Source: Ampullaceana balthica (taxonomy: Eukaryota; Mollusca; Gastropoda; Lymnaeidae). Taken from it: a DNA stretch of 64,000 nucleotides. The position numbers and the translations under genes are program-made. Position 1 is the stretch's first letter. Every line of letters begins with the position of its first letter. The stretch covers positions 1,696,885 through 1,760,884 of the forward strand of contig CALYLW010000125.1 of the NCBI GenBank assembly GCA_944989445.1, read 5' to 3'. Positions 1 through 11,445 of the stretch are shown here, in pieces. The notes below the pieces were generated by a model that was not told the origin of the DNA, made no database searches, and saw only the letters and a list, made by a program, of their open reading frames with translations.

Positions 1-90
1 ATTATTTTGCACACCTTTTTGCGCGCCTTCCGATGCACGCCTCGTATTAAAATATTAAAATATAAGCTCAAAAATGACGTCATAGCATTA
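1..90. repeat. Fragment of Helitron-associated GCGCCTTT / TGACGTCA module
   Basis: The first bases carry the GCGCGCCTT stretch and, at 75-82, the palindrome TGACGTCA after a GCTCAAAA motif. The same combination recurs at 6,504-6,703 and 11,822-12,028 beside the Helitron at 7-11 kb, so this is probably a broken copy cut by the window edge. Its terminus and orientation cannot be fixed. Confidence 0.4.
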
Positions 91-1063
91 CGGATCCATA
101 CTCCAACCAACCTGTGACTTGGGCTATGATATTATATATAACAGTATACACCAATGTGATGTTTCTTGTAGGACACATTGAAGCTTTTTATAGTAGGTGG
201 TTCAAAGACATTATTTTTGTAAAAAATATTTATACTTGAGTCATAGCAGAGATTGAATAGGATCACATGTCACGTACTTAACTTCAAGTAGATCAAATCT
301 ATATTTAGTCGCCTTCCTTTTCATACCATAGAAATGACTATAAATCAGCATCATCATCAGTCTCATGACCGTTGCGTTCTTTGGGGGAGCGCATGGACTT
401 AGGAAATTATCCCTTTCTCCACATTCACCTATCTTGAGCGGCGGCCAGAAAATTACTCGATTTCAGCACGGTACAATCTTTTTGTTGTCAAGCCAGCTTT
501 TCCGCTGTTGACTTCTTCGCTATAAACAGCTGATTTGAAAAACAGCTTTTAACGTGTGAAAACCATTGCAATAAATATTAACCAAATTGTTGCTTTGGTA
601 TAATTATATACTCTCAATAATATAAATGTTTTCGCAAATTAAGTATTTTGTGTTTTCTGGTAAAAAGCATTTGTCACATAGTTTTCCTTACCAGCCCTTG
701 TCTTCCTATTTTGCTAAGATATTACCATGGATGTATCTTTACAATATTCATAATATGAATCGCTGCCTCTTAAATCCTTTTAAGTCCACTAATTGAGATT
801 AACATCGAGTACATGTAAGAATTCAACACTGAGACAAAAGTTGTAAATTTGTATTCGGTATAGTTTTAGTTGATAACTTTCATCTAACATACAAAGTCCA
901 CTTGGATTAGATTTTGAATTCATTAAAAACGATTTTTATAAATCATTTCACATTTAAATATAGTGAAGACTTGAATTAGCCATAATGTTCATCTTTTTTG
1001 TAATATTTAAACTATTCATTGAAGGAATAAGACTAATTAGCTTATCTGTTGTCAACAAATTAC
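91..1063. other. Non-coding stretch downstream of the cysteine-rich exon
   Basis: AT-rich sequence in which the last exon of the minus-strand peptide gene would be expected if the window contains it. Possible minus-strand splice acceptors lie at about 529, 341 and 828. The one at 529 would add one Cys codon and then a stop within four codons. No minus-strand AATAAA was found further left, so none is accepted. Confidence 0.4.
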
Positions 1064-1126
1064 CTGCATTTGCGGCGACGACAGCAATCCTTTCGACCGT
1101 TGCAATACATTGGCTCCACACATTGA
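1064..1126 (-). CDS. Cysteine-rich exon of a secreted knottin-like peptide
   Basis: A 63-base exon on the minus strand. The acceptor reads GTGATTTCAG immediately right of 1,126 and the donor GTAATTTG follows at 1,063. In the frame set by the propeptide exon it encodes 20 whole codons with five cysteines in the order C-x5-C-x5-CC-x4-C, with many Lys and Arg residues between the later cysteines. This is the first five-sixths of an inhibitor-cystine-knot pattern (C, C, CC, C, C); the sixth cysteine would lie in the next exon. Both exon ends are phase 2, so it is a symmetric module. The other two frames are also open but show no pattern. No sequence match to a named family is claimed, and activity (toxin, antimicrobial, hormone) cannot be told from the pattern. 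Confidence 0.62.
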
Positions 1127-2305
1127 CTGAAATCACACGGAATTCTTAATTTGTAATCATTTTAACTCATAATTGTTAAAGAATGTATGTGGTCCTTTTT
1201 TCATCAAGTTGCCAAGGCGCTGAGGGCTAATTATTCGATTTATTTAAATTTGGTATTTTCCTACCATTTGGATCTATTTATATCCATTTGTCGAGGGTGA
1301 TAAAAAAAATTAGGCCAAGGCGCGGAAAACCCAGTTTTCCACCAAACATTAGAAATTAACAGTGTGGAAAAGAAAATAATTAATTGGCCACAGATCCTTA
1401 ACAAAATGAAAGCTGAAAAAACGGATAATAAGTTGACGAATTTACAGTTCAAAAATCTTAACTTGAAAATTACGCTAAAATTGTGTAAAATTTTTATATT
1501 GCTTCATACGTTGCTACTAAAATTTGAATAGTTATTTCAGTAAGACAGAGCCATCGAATAAAAGAGACCTTCTATGACGTTCCTGCTTAGCCATTTTTGT
1601 TAAAATGTCATGGTTGTCAAAATTTGGCACTAAAAGATGCAAATGTAGTCGCTGCAATAAATGTCTTTATGTGAGTGCAGTAGTCAAAATCCCTTTCCTT
1701 CTTGAAATATTAAAAATCAAAGATTGGTTTACATGTCTGTAGCCTCTTTTTTCTATTTTTCATATGATTTCAACTTTACAAATAATATTTCAAAATAACT
1801 GGATTTATTATTATTTTTAGAAGTTTAAATGTCATTTGAATAAAATCCCTTTACTGAAAAAAAAGCTTAATATTATTTGTTATTTCTTTTTAGAAATGTT
1901 AATGTTGTGCGTCATACATATTAAGTGTCCAGGAAAATAAAGATTCGAATTTATCGCTAGCGTAATATCCCGTTTTAAAATATTGAATTTAGAATAGAAA
2001 AAAATGTAAAATCCATTAAATGATGAGCTGGTTTCATAAATGCACGTCCATTAGCTACAGCCTAACAATTATTTTTACTGCTATCATCCAGTTTGATGAC
2101 GTAATCTGAATCATGTTTCAAACGTGAGGAAAGCCGATGACTTTAATCCTGATGATAAAATGGGCGGGGTTGAGATGTTTAAATGTTTTAAAATAATAAC
2201 ATAGAGCTCTACAAGTTCACAGCTCGGGAAATATCTCCACATGTATGTATAGAATATAAATCAAATAGGTCAAATGAAATGGTGGAAACAATGTTCGTGA
2301 TCAAG
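1127..2305. other. Intron sequence, nothing recognised
   Basis: AT-rich sequence between the cysteine-rich exon and the 19-bp array. Frames are short. The longest minus frame (1,261-1,452) opens with a hydrophobic run but lacks splice context and is not called. Confidence 0.5.
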
Positions 2306-2740
2306 TTCTTTGTTATACTTGCTTGTCTTTGTTATACTTGCTGGTCTTTGTTATACTTGCTGGTCTTTGTTATACTTGCTGGTCTTTGTTATACTTGCTG
2401 GTCTTTGTTATACTTGCTGGTCTTTGTTATACTAGCTGGTCTTTGTTAAACTTGCTGGTCTTTGCTATACTTGCTGGTCTTTGATATACTTGCTGGTCTT
2501 TGATATACTTGCTGGTCTTTTTTATACTTGCTGGTCTTTGACTTGCGGGTCTTTGTTATACTTGCTGGTCTTTGTTATACTTGCTGGTCTTTGTTATACT
2601 TGCGGGTCTTTGTTATACTTGATGGTCTTTGTTATACTTGCTGGTCTTTGTTATACTTTCTGGTCTTTGTTATACTTGCTGGTCTTTGTCATACTTGCTG
2701 GTCTTTGTTATACTTTCTGGTCTTTGTTATACTTGCTGAC
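2306..2740. repeat. 19-bp minisatellite, about 23 units
   Basis: Near-perfect tandem copies of TTTGTTATACTTGCTGGTC. Single-base variants (GCGGG, GATGG, CTTTC, GATATAC) are scattered and one unit near 2,535-2,550 is shortened. Two overlapping plus-strand frames are open across it only because 19-bp units cycle through three stop-free frames. Confidence 0.95.
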
Positions 2741-2849
2741 CTTCCAACAATTTAAATTTACCCGTGATACGATGAACTCACCGTGCACGTCTCAGCGGCT
2801 TCGTGGCCGTGGCCCACTAAAGCTCTAAGTCCAAATACTAATGAGGTGT

Positions 2850-3000
2850 TAAGTATAAAAATTAAAAATGTATAATTTAGAAGGCAAAAGAGAGATCTAT
2901 AAGTGAGAGAATGAGTGAACTGCATATGTAAAACTTCATAAGCACCCGCCCCACGTTTTTAGTCATATTAAATCAAAGTACGAAACTTTTAAGTTTTAAA
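2850..3000 (+). repeat. Copy of the loop and right arm of the 44.3-44.7 kb foldback repeat
   Basis: This segment matches 44,465-44,635 over its length, including the phrases GGCAAAAGAGAGATCTATAA, CCCGCCCCACGTTTTTAGTC and TTATTTTCTTCTTTT. It ends where the hAT fragment begins, so it either was part of that transposon or marks its insertion. Confidence 0.7.
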
Positions 3001-3216
3001 TTATTTTCTTCTTTTCAGTACACTGGACAACCAACGCCCGTTGCTGTGCAGAAGCAGACCAGGATAATTTTTCCCAACCTCATCCCACAGTGTTTTACAC
3101 TGGCGATCATTTAATGCTCGGGTAACAATAAAGTTGACTACCTGTCTGTTGTGCAGACCCTTTTGCACATGCACACATCGTGCGCTATTTTCGAAAGCAA
3201 TATACGGAAACCCCAC
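3001..3216 (-). pseudogene. hAT (ZBED/GTF2IRD2-like) transposase fragment
   Basis: About 70 codons on the minus strand. The residues QVVNFIVTRALNDRQCKTLW, an acidic-aromatic stretch and then GRWLSS match the middle of ZBED5/GTF2IRD2-type hAT transposases, whose canonical version reads roughly NFIrsrALNxRQF...vRWLS. The rest of the enzyme (BED finger, catalytic acidic residues, dimer domain) is not seen, so it is a remnant. Two related copies lie at 49,140-49,505 and 57,060-57,430, also on minus. Confidence 0.6.
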
Positions 3217-3599
3217 TTTTCCACAGAAATCACGGCTATCACTTTGATCTCAAACTCCAAAGCTCTCTTCCTTAAATAACAATCTATCTCCTAAGGTTAC
3301 TAACCCCTAACCTTGATTATTTTCTGCATCTATACATATTTCATGTATACTATCACCCCTCATCATTTTTGGGATATAATTGATTGGTCAAACAACATGT
3401 GACCTCCAAAAGTTTTCCCGCGTCTAAACTTTGAAGAATATTTAACATCACGTAAGCCATTCAAAAAAAATATAATAATAATTAATAGGGTTATTGACTT
3501 ATGACGAGGTGGTTTATTTTTGTTTTGTGATTTGAAAAAAAAACTTTTTTTTTCAAAATAATATGTAGATCAAAGAAGTCTGGAGAAAATTAAAAAAAA

Positions 3600-3676
3600 A
3601 GAACATTTGTCTGCGAGCCAGATTCAGCAATCAAAAGAGCCACATATGGCTCGCGAGCCATGGTTTCCCGAGCCCT
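3600..3676 (-). mobile_element. hAT terminal region (ends ...GAGCCCTG)
   Basis: Read on minus this begins CAGGGCTCGGGAAACCATGG and continues with GGCTCGCGAGCC and TGTGGCTCTTTTGAT, the look of hAT-Charlie/ZBED terminal repeats. The partner end and an 8-bp duplication of GTCTAGAC (3,677-3,684) were not found to the left. Confidence 0.5.
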
Positions 3677-3684
3677 GGTCTAGA

Positions 3685-5024
3685 CCTTGGACTTCAGTTG
3701 ACCTCATAAACAATCGCATTCCTTTCTTAACACATGTTCGCTCCATTTTTCTCTTTGCTGTCAAACCAGTAATTTTTCTTGTGACACCGGGCAAATTGGC
3801 TTGCCAGATGTCAGATTTTTGCACCTGACTTTCCAGTGTTATCATTTTAAACATGGCAAAATTTGACACTATAATCCGGTATTTTTGAGACAGCCATCTG
3901 GCAACCCTACCCACCAGACCCGTTTCCGGGTTTAATTAAAACAAACGTGCCACTGAGTGACCTGCAACTCCGGCCTAGCACGCAATGATTGCAGTTCTAG
4001 CCCCTGTTGCTAGTAGAAAAGTGCTTCGCATCTTTATTTTTGGGTCACCATAGCCCGAGGCTACGTACTGGTTTCTGGATATAAGAACAAGTCTTGACTC
4101 AATAAAATTTTTATTATACTCCAATTTCTTTATTAACATTGTGGTATACTACCTAACATTAATAATTCATATCTTATATCAACCTCTTATTAATACAATA
4201 ATGGCTCTCCTAGTCCAGTTCACATGCTCAACTCCCTTGCCTGAACTCTAATACTACAAAGGTAGTTGATAGCTATCAGTCCAGTAGCCTCGATGTCTGG
4301 CTATTGTGCTCCATACTCTACCTTTCAACGCTCTTAAAGCTCTCTGTTTTATCACACACACATAATTAAGATTGGCCGTTTGTCGCTCATCGCCTCTCAT
4401 TGAGTAATCAGAACTCCTAACCACTGTAAAATGGGTTAACTCTTTGCAAGTCCCACACACCATTTTTCACAACATTGACTCTTGATTTCCAAATAGTCAT
4501 TCTCATACATTGACACCAAGGGTATGACAAAAATTAACTAGAAAACTTGTAACAGAAAAGAATCTTTAAAATGACAATATCAGATAATGTATATACTTTA
4601 TTATAAATAGTATTTGGGATTATCTAAAGCTCATCGCGTGTTCACATTCATTGATTCATAAAGATATTTAGAAAAGAAATAATAATACAATACGAAATAA
4701 GAAAAAGATTATGTGATTTTAGCTCGCAATAGTGGCTTGACCTGTCTCAGAGCACTATATTTACATTTATTTTCTCCTTGGCCCCTGGTCCCAACTGATT
4801 TTTTCCGCCTTAGAGTTTTGTGATAACCAAACTTTCGTGGCCCAACATTTCCGAAAACCTTCGTAGATGATTTTTGAAAAGTAAGTACTGTCAACAGCAG
4901 ATTAAAGAAAATCTTAGTAAGTGAATATCTTTGGGTAAGCCATGTCGTGTTTGAATGCTCAAATGTCAAACTTAAAAGGAAGATTAAACTTTTGCGTGGG
5001 TGTCCGCGCTTCTTCCTGGACTTA
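3685..5024. other. Intron sequence with probable repeat remnants
   Basis: Around 3,880-4,080 there is GC-richer sequence with a GGGTTGCCAGATGGC motif on minus that looks like a transposon end, but no partner or duplication was identified. The remainder is AT-rich without a supported gene. Confidence 0.35.
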
Positions 5025-5240
5025 ACGTCAAAGTTTAGCCATGAATTAACGTCAAAGATTAGCAATGAATTAACATCAAAGATTAGCCAAGAATTAACGT
5101 CAAAGATTAGTAATGATTTAACGTCAAAGATTAGCCATGAATTAACGTCAAACATTAGCCATGAATTAACGTCAACCATTAGCTATGAATCAACGTCAAA
5201 CATTAGCCATGAATTAACGTCAAAGATTAGCCATGAAACT
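5025..5240. repeat. 24-bp tandem array, about nine units
   Basis: Units approximate TTAACGTCAAAGATTAGCCA plus TGAA with substitutions but no indels. As 24 is a multiple of three, both strands stay open (an eight-residue repeat on each), which explains the long frames at 4,947-5,261 plus and 4,709-5,179 minus. No gene is inferred. Confidence 0.9.
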
Positions 5241-5838
5241 ATGAATCCTGCGGAAGATTGATGACAGTTAAATTGAAGCTTTCAAATTGACAAAAAAATA
5301 ATTGTAAACCGTCTACACAATTCTTACACGCTAAATAGACTGTCTCCAATTGGAACTTTATCAATTATTTATTTTAACAGTTGCATTGAAAAAAAGAGAA
5401 GATTATTGATATTAATGATTTGAATAGAGAAATTCACGTGTGGCGGTTCGGCATATTCACAGCTCAAATGATCCAGGGGAAATTATAGTTTATCTTATTA
5501 ACCTTGTTATTTGATGTGAAACGCAAATATGACAAAGATAATTTAGCTTCTTGAAACGTTTTGCAATACATATTGCATTTTTTGGCAAGGATTGATAGAC
5601 AACATATAGGGGTATATTTATAAATGTTATGTTTATGTTTATACTTTATTATTTCATGTTGAAAATTCATTATTTACAAAGCTGTTATTGCGTTTTTTTC
5701 TATGTGCATCACTTGTACAGTATACTTTTGAGTGACTGAAAATGTGCTCTATATATCTTTAGCAATAAATGTAGTTGTTTAGAAAACAGACGAGAGAAGT
5801 TGTGTAAAGCGTATGTGAAAACACTTGGTTAAACAAAC
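5241..5838. other. Intron sequence, nothing recognised
   Basis: AT-rich sequence between the 24-bp array and the propeptide exon; no repeat partner or open frame of note. Confidence 0.5.
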
Positions 5839-5914
5839 CTGCTGCGGGTTGCTCTTAGATACCTGTCCAAATGGTCATCACTGTCAGGATCATTTTCGTT
5901 CATATTGTTAGGAT
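5839..5914 (-). CDS. Acidic propeptide exon of the secreted peptide gene
   Basis: A 76-base minus-strand exon with a strong acceptor (TGTTTCTCTGTTTTCAG, right of 5,914) and donor CAG|GTTTGT at 5,838. Two frames are closed by stops within the first five codons; the open one starts after two bases, exactly what the signal-peptide exon needs. The 24 whole codons are rich in Asn, Asp and Glu (for example NENDPDSDDHLD) and end in an Arg-rich segment (RYLRATRS), a plausible processing region just before the cysteine-rich exon. It leaves two bases over, matching the phase of 1,064-1,126. The acidic spacer and basic end are typical of propeptides; the protease is not inferable. Confidence 0.65.
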
Positions 5915-6503
5915 CTGAAAACAGAGAAACAGGAGTATGCGTTTAATGGCAGTGTCGATAGAGAGGAAAACGATGTCAAAATAATATTAGCTAACACTTT
6001 TATGAACATAGCACAGAAATGGAATCTTAGCTTTATGTCTCTTTGGGTTGTACTTCAAATCGCTGTTAATTTAAAAGTAAAATAGATATCAAGAAGAACG
6101 TGCAATAAATGTCAGATAAATGCAAAGCGCTGAATAAATGCTATGTATGATTCCACGTCACATTTTGTATCTAGTTTTCTATTATGATATTTATTAATAG
6201 CTTTTAAATCTAAATGAAATTATGCATAAAGATTAATAAGTATCTGGATTGATTTATTGTAAAACGTCACCTTTTAACATGAAATCTACGGGATTGACGC
6301 TTTTATTGTACCCTTGTTATTGTACAACATGGAGTCCATGACGTAACAAGACTAAACTCGTCAAGGTTAAGTATTGATTATTCACATTTTTTACAGCAAA
6401 ATAAGACGAGGAATTAACACCCAGTTACCATAAAAATCATTAGAGATAATTCTCTGTCACATCAACCTATTAGATATCATATTGACCAACCTATCAGCCT
6501 AAA
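5915..6503. other. Start of the approximately 39 kb intron, nothing recognised
   Basis: AT-rich sequence between the propeptide exon and the Helitron 3' module. A loose CCTATCAGCCTA-like phrase near 6,490 resembles the degenerate repeat at 14,140-14,335. No gene is supported. Confidence 0.45.
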
Positions 6504-6703
6504 AGCCTGTTAAGGCTCACACACACGCATAGTTCGTGCGTAGTTTCGGTAATTGACGTTCTGTGCTAAAACAATGACGTCATATAAAAATTTAATTTAT
6601 TTATATTAATTTTTGGCCTTTTTGAGCGCCTTTCGTGCGCTTTTTTGTGCGCCTTTCGATGAGGAGACACACGCATACGAACTGCGATTATGTATTAGAC
6701 TAG
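6504..6703. repeat. Helitron-associated 200-bp module, copy 1
   Basis: Runs from ACACACGCATAGTTCGTGCG to ATGTATTAGACTAG. It carries TGACGTCA at 6,575-6,582 and GCGCCTTTCG runs. Both edges contain CGCA-7 bases-TGCG hairpins with mutually inverted loops, and the right edge ends in CTAG, a legal Helitron 3' terminus. A close copy is at 11,822-12,028 and a third, shorter one at 13,545-13,692. It could be the true 3' end of the adjoining minus Helitron or a separate short element. Confidence 0.6.
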
Positions 6704-6993
6704 TTCAAAAGCCTGCTGAAGCTGGCAGAACGAAATCCTACAGAAGGGATAACAAAGATATTACCAAATACTGCAATAGAAAAAACCACGTGCCTTTATT
6801 GCCATGAACAGATTACGATATGAACAGAAATGACAAAGAAATGTATGAAATACTGTAATAGAAAATAACATTTGGCCTATATTGCCATGAACACAATATG
6901 ATAGGAAATTAAATAACAAAGAGATGTACGAAATACTGAAATATAAAGCAACTTTTATATTTTATTGCCATGAACACAATACGATATGAACAG
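6704..6993 (-). repeat. Helitron 1 3' untranslated region with about 75-bp internal repeats
   Basis: Three to four imperfect units containing TTATTGCCATGAACA, ACGATATGAACAG and AAATACTGCAATAGAAAA follow the helicase stop codon on minus. The same units are found at 12,029-12,250, which links the two copies to one family. Confidence 0.75.
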
Positions 6994-9900
6994 CTAAATA
7001 TGAAAGATTTCCTTGTACACCACATTTTTAGTGTAGCAGGTTGAGCTGTCGTGGAGCAGTTTCCCTTGTTTAGGACCATCTGCCACATTGACCTTGACAT
7101 CTGCTGATCTGCGAACACATGAGAAAGCAACGTATAACTGCCCGTGGCTAAACACAGGTTTTGGTAGGTAGATACCGACCTTATCCAGTGTCTGGCCCTG
7201 CGATTTGTTTATGGTCATTGCTAAAGCTAACTTCACAAGGAATTGCCTTCTCCGTAGAACGAAAGGCAAGTCTGTGGTTGTCGGGGCAATGTCCACGCGT
7301 GGAATGAATAGAATGCGACCTTTGTCACTTCCGAACAGAACTTCAGCGATGATGAGGTTGGGTTTGAGGTCCCTAACCACCAATCTGGTGCCGTTGCATA
7401 GACCTCGTTTGGTGTTCAAATTGAGAAGAAGAATTATAATTGCTCCGAATTTTAATGTTAATTGATGAAGCGGCATTCCCGAAGGTGCCAATTGATGTAG
7501 ACATTCCACGGGATAATTGTTTTCATCATCTGGCGTGCAGTCGTTGATGGAGTCGGAACTTAAGTATGTCCTGGGTTCTCCTTCAAGTAAATGCAGAACC
7601 TGACTATTGATGAGGTCCACATCGGCATTTGTAGGAAAGAGAATAGCCTTATTTCTAAATTCTTCCACATCTCTGGCTAGAAGTCGTTCACCGAAGATTT
7701 CAGAAACAATAGATCATGTGAAGACCATATGGGCTGGAACTTCAAACATATTCTCGTCCAATCCATGTTCATTGGTTAATGTTCCATTGCCTAGCTCGAT
7801 TAACCAAGACGTACATTCTGGATCAATAGATCGCACATTAATTTTGAATGTGAGAATTGTAATTTTAGACCAAAGATCGGTAAACTTAATACTCGTTTCG
7901 ACAATGGCGGTCCTGGTTCCATGAGCAACAACGGGCAAGGTTTGTCTGAAGTCCCCACCCAAGAGTATTGTTTTTCCACTGAAAGGTTTGTCATTTTGCA
8001 TGCTATCTTATAAGAGTTTATTCACGCATTTCAATGCGTCCTTAGAGGCCATCGTGGATTCATCCCAAATGATTATTGTGGCTCTTCGGAGAATGTCAGC
8101 ATCGGTGGAGGCCATTCTCATTCTGGAGGTTGAGGTGTCGATAATTGGGACGGGAAGTTGAAATTGGGAATGATACGTTCGACCACCTTCCAGTAAATTG
8201 GCCGCGATTCCAGTTGATGCAGTAGCTAAAGCAATCTTCTGTTCCCCTCTAAAGGATGCAAGCAAGGTTGTGTACAAATATGTTTTACCACTGCCACCAG
8301 GTCCGTCAAGAAAGTAACACCAATGAGGAAGATGATCTTTGGCTGCGGCTGCGATAATTTCATCAAATGCGTGTCTCTGATGTTCATTGAGACTCGTTAC
8401 CATGTCTGTTGCTTTGCTGAGCTGTTGGACCGGATCAAAAACGATGTCCTATATGTCTTCCACGTGACTTGGTGGAACTGGTAAACCGAATTTCTCGCAG
8501 GTTTTCCTATTGGCAATAAAGATCAATTGAATATCAGTAAGGGCCAAATTGAGGCAGTGTTTGCAATTCACATTGTGATGAAACTGCAACGTAAAATCGT
8601 CATTAAATTGTTCTTTATATTTCTGGAACAATTGTGGAATATTTGAAGGAGATGCGAGCAGGCACATATGTGCAAATAATTCCCATAGGAGAGCGGGTCT
8701 CTTTTCGGCAACTGCATCATGTAACGTCATATCCCAGACCTGCTCGTCATTGAAGACGCCTCGGTGTTGTGCAGCTTCCTTAAATGTTGGATATGTAATA
8801 CCATTGACGGTCCGAAGGTCCTCAAAGGAAGTTGCACCTGGCACATGAACGAGAAGTAAGCGCAAGCAGAAGCGCTGAATGTCTCACGCTAAACTGACAG
8901 AGTACATACGACCAATTATTCTGTCAGCACCCCTTTGCCTTCTCTGCTATGTTCTGGTCCTCTCGTGAAAAACATAATTTTCAGGTATGTCAGTGTATAG
9001 TATACCTGTAGCCATCTGGTATTGTTGATTTAGTTTGAACCATGCCGTTAAAGTAGTGTCTCTCGAAGCTGCGTTCTATGATACATTCTTAACGTTATCA
9101 GTAGTAAAAACTACTGATTGCTCGCCAGAGAGATGAACTTGGAGTCTGATAATTGCATGAGACTGCTTGTGCATGTGGAACCCCAAAAGGCGCCAAGCAG
9201 CCTCAGGCGCACTCACATATCTAGAGGCCATAAAGGAGGTGATCTCATCGTGGTTCATGGTCCCGTGTTCTTTAATGGAGATGTTGGCGCAATCATGTCC
9301 TTTGTAGACGTATTTAAACAGATATTTGACGCTTTTTATGGAAGCACAGCTCTTGACGTTGATATGACAGTTGAACTTTAGGCTGAGGTACGGATTGTAA
9401 GGATCGACCCATGAGTTGTCAATTTCTCGGCTATTGACGATTGCTGTTACACCATTGTTCCGTCGCCTATATTTGGGATAACCGTAAACATTAATGATTG
9501 TTTCTTCACAGAACGGCTTCGGAAACTTCTTCGAACAGGATTCATCAACCATGCATGGAGAGTTCATGTTGTATTTCCCACAGGGTCCATGAATCATGTG
9601 TTTGGTGACTATTTCGTGCAGTCAAGGCTGTGTTGCACTGTCTGGTATTTCTGCAGAAATCATTCTATCCACTTGTTCACCGTCGTTAGGCTTGTCCTCG
9701 CTGCATAAAATTAATAGTATGTGAGCATGCGGAAGCCCACGTTTCTGGAACTCAATGACATGGAATTTCGCTATTGGTTTTCCAAGAACGTGATGTTTTC
9801 CAATGTCATCTAGTAGAGCATCCAGTTTAAGTTTGAAAACTCGTGCGACCAAATCTGGACGAAATTCCACTGATTGGCCTTGTTGTAAATTGGTGACAAT

Positions 9901-11445
9901 TTCAGGCCATTTTGGGTTGCATGTGATTGTAATGAAGAAGTCGGGTTTCCCGTACTTTCTAACAATCGCCATGGCATCTTGATATATTTGGAGCATGTTC
10001 CTGGGGCTTCCCTAGAAGGATGAAGAAAGTATTAGTGGTTGGCCTGGCATAAGGCCTTGTTGTCTCGCTTCAGTTTGCAAGAAATCCATCAAGCCAGTGT
10101 ACTTTTCTACCTTTAGTTTTGACTGATTTTGTAGCACAAAATTGAGTCTGTTTCCTTCCGTTTTGATGTAGCTTTCCACAAAATATTAGAGGATGAGTTT
10201 TCCAGCACTAAGGAAAGGATTAAAGTCGTCTCTGGTGGCAAATCGGTAGCCGTAATACTGCATTTGAGTTACTCTTGTTCTGGGATTCGTGGGTGATGGC
10301 CGACGCAAGCTTCTTATACTCGTAGGATTATATTGAAGTTTAATATCTGGTGTCCAGCTTTGTTCCCCATATGGGAATAACACAGGGTAGACCATGGGAT
10401 CCAAGATATGGTCGAGAATGCTGATTCTTTGTGTTTTACTTGCGTGTGAAATTCTTTTGCAGTGTATTATGATGTCCCGTTCAAGAGGAGGTTCTTCATC
10501 CGCATTTTGGAAAACGAAAGCCACTTCATTGGACCGTTCAGCATTGTAACGCCTATGGTCATCGTTTCTATCATGAATGATGGCCAGTGACACAGTTGTA
10601 GGTAGTGTTTTCCGTAAAGCTGCTTCCGCCAGACATTCTTGTTCCACTTCACACAGCATTTTGCAGGCATCTCCAAATGGATTGTTGTCGGTCATGAATG
10701 AGCCCAGGAGCGCCATGAGATCGCGGTTGCATGTAGAGTTAGGTCGCATTTGCATCCTTTGTTCCGAAGCTTCATCAGGATCAAGGATATACAGATGAGC
10801 AAATTGACGACGATCATCATTGTCAGGATGCAGAGCCCCAGATCTGTGGTAAATCTGTCCGTGGATGCGAAAGCAGTAGGGCCCATATCTGGGAGGAGGA
10901 GCGACTTTAGCACAAATTGAAGCAAAGGCTAAGGCGCTATTAATAGACCTGATGTTGTCCATGAAGTTTTGGGAGTGCTCGTGTTCCCCCGTCATGAGCG
11001 TCCTCAGTAAAGGTGATATGCGGATGGGATCTAGCGTCACTTTTCCTTTCTGGCAGCAGGTAGTAAATAATTTTTCCGCAGGATGTTCGCCAGGAAAATG
11101 TTTGGCACCGCAGAATGTGCACAGCAGTTGTAAATTGCCACATAAATGTTGCTGGACGTTGTCATTCATGAAGTCACTTCCGGTGGCTCCATCCAGATGA
11201 GGTGCAGGTACTTACCGGAGTGTTGCTGACCGACGTCGTTTATTAGTGGCTGCTACTTCCCGTCTACGGGACCGTTGTTCGTCGGTTTCACTTGCTCTTC
11301 GAATGCGATCTTGTTAGTTTCGCGTTTCTCGTCGCCGGGATGCCTCCTCGTGTGTTTCTTTTCTTCTTCGATTCCTGTTATGTTCGTTTCTGCGACGTTT
11401 TCTATCGGCAATTTCGGCTTCATCGAATGTTTGTTTTCGAGGCAT
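6994..11445 (-). pseudogene. Helitron 1 RepHel (HUH replicase-PIF1 helicase), 11 in-frame stops
   Basis: A rolling-circle transposon protein of about 1,484 codons, within the usual size for animal RepHel. From Met at 11,443-11,445, an Arg-rich leader (RKRRRNEHNRNRRRKE) is followed by a Cys/His finger (near residues 100-135, 11,040-11,150), the Helitron N domain, the HUH motif (LPHAHILL, near 9,735), the tyrosine region (YLFKYVYKGHD, near 9,320), Walker A (GPGGSGKT, near 8,300), Walker B (IIIWDES, near 8,073), GGDFRQTLPVV (near 7,956) and helicase motif VI (TINKSQGQTLD, near 7,212). Premature stops lie at 11,314, 11,212, 10,186, 10,012, 9,622, 9,076, 8,947, 8,884, 8,449, 8,008 and 7,714. Every conserved piece between them is in one frame, so no net frameshift occurred. 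It should cut and join single-stranded DNA and unwind it; this copy cannot make a full protein. Confidence 0.9.

Noticed and set aside
1261..1452. Minus frame with a hydrophobic N-terminus, signal-peptide-like
   Set aside because: No splice sites, no conserved end, and phase does not join to the exon at 1,064-1,126. The signal exon at 44,848 has proper splice sites and matching phase.
2481..2828. Overlapping open frames with Cys/Leu-rich repeats
   Set aside because: They read through the 19-bp minisatellite and have different frames from unit to unit.
4709..5261. Long open frames on both strands (156 and 104 codons)
   Set aside because: They are produced by the 24-bp array, whose unit is a multiple of three. 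No domain or splice context.
11205..11220. Splice donor (CCGGTAAGTACC) within the Helitron 1 leader
   Set aside because: The sequence after it continues the same frame into the recognised domains and no matching acceptor was seen, so the TAA is treated as a nonsense codon.
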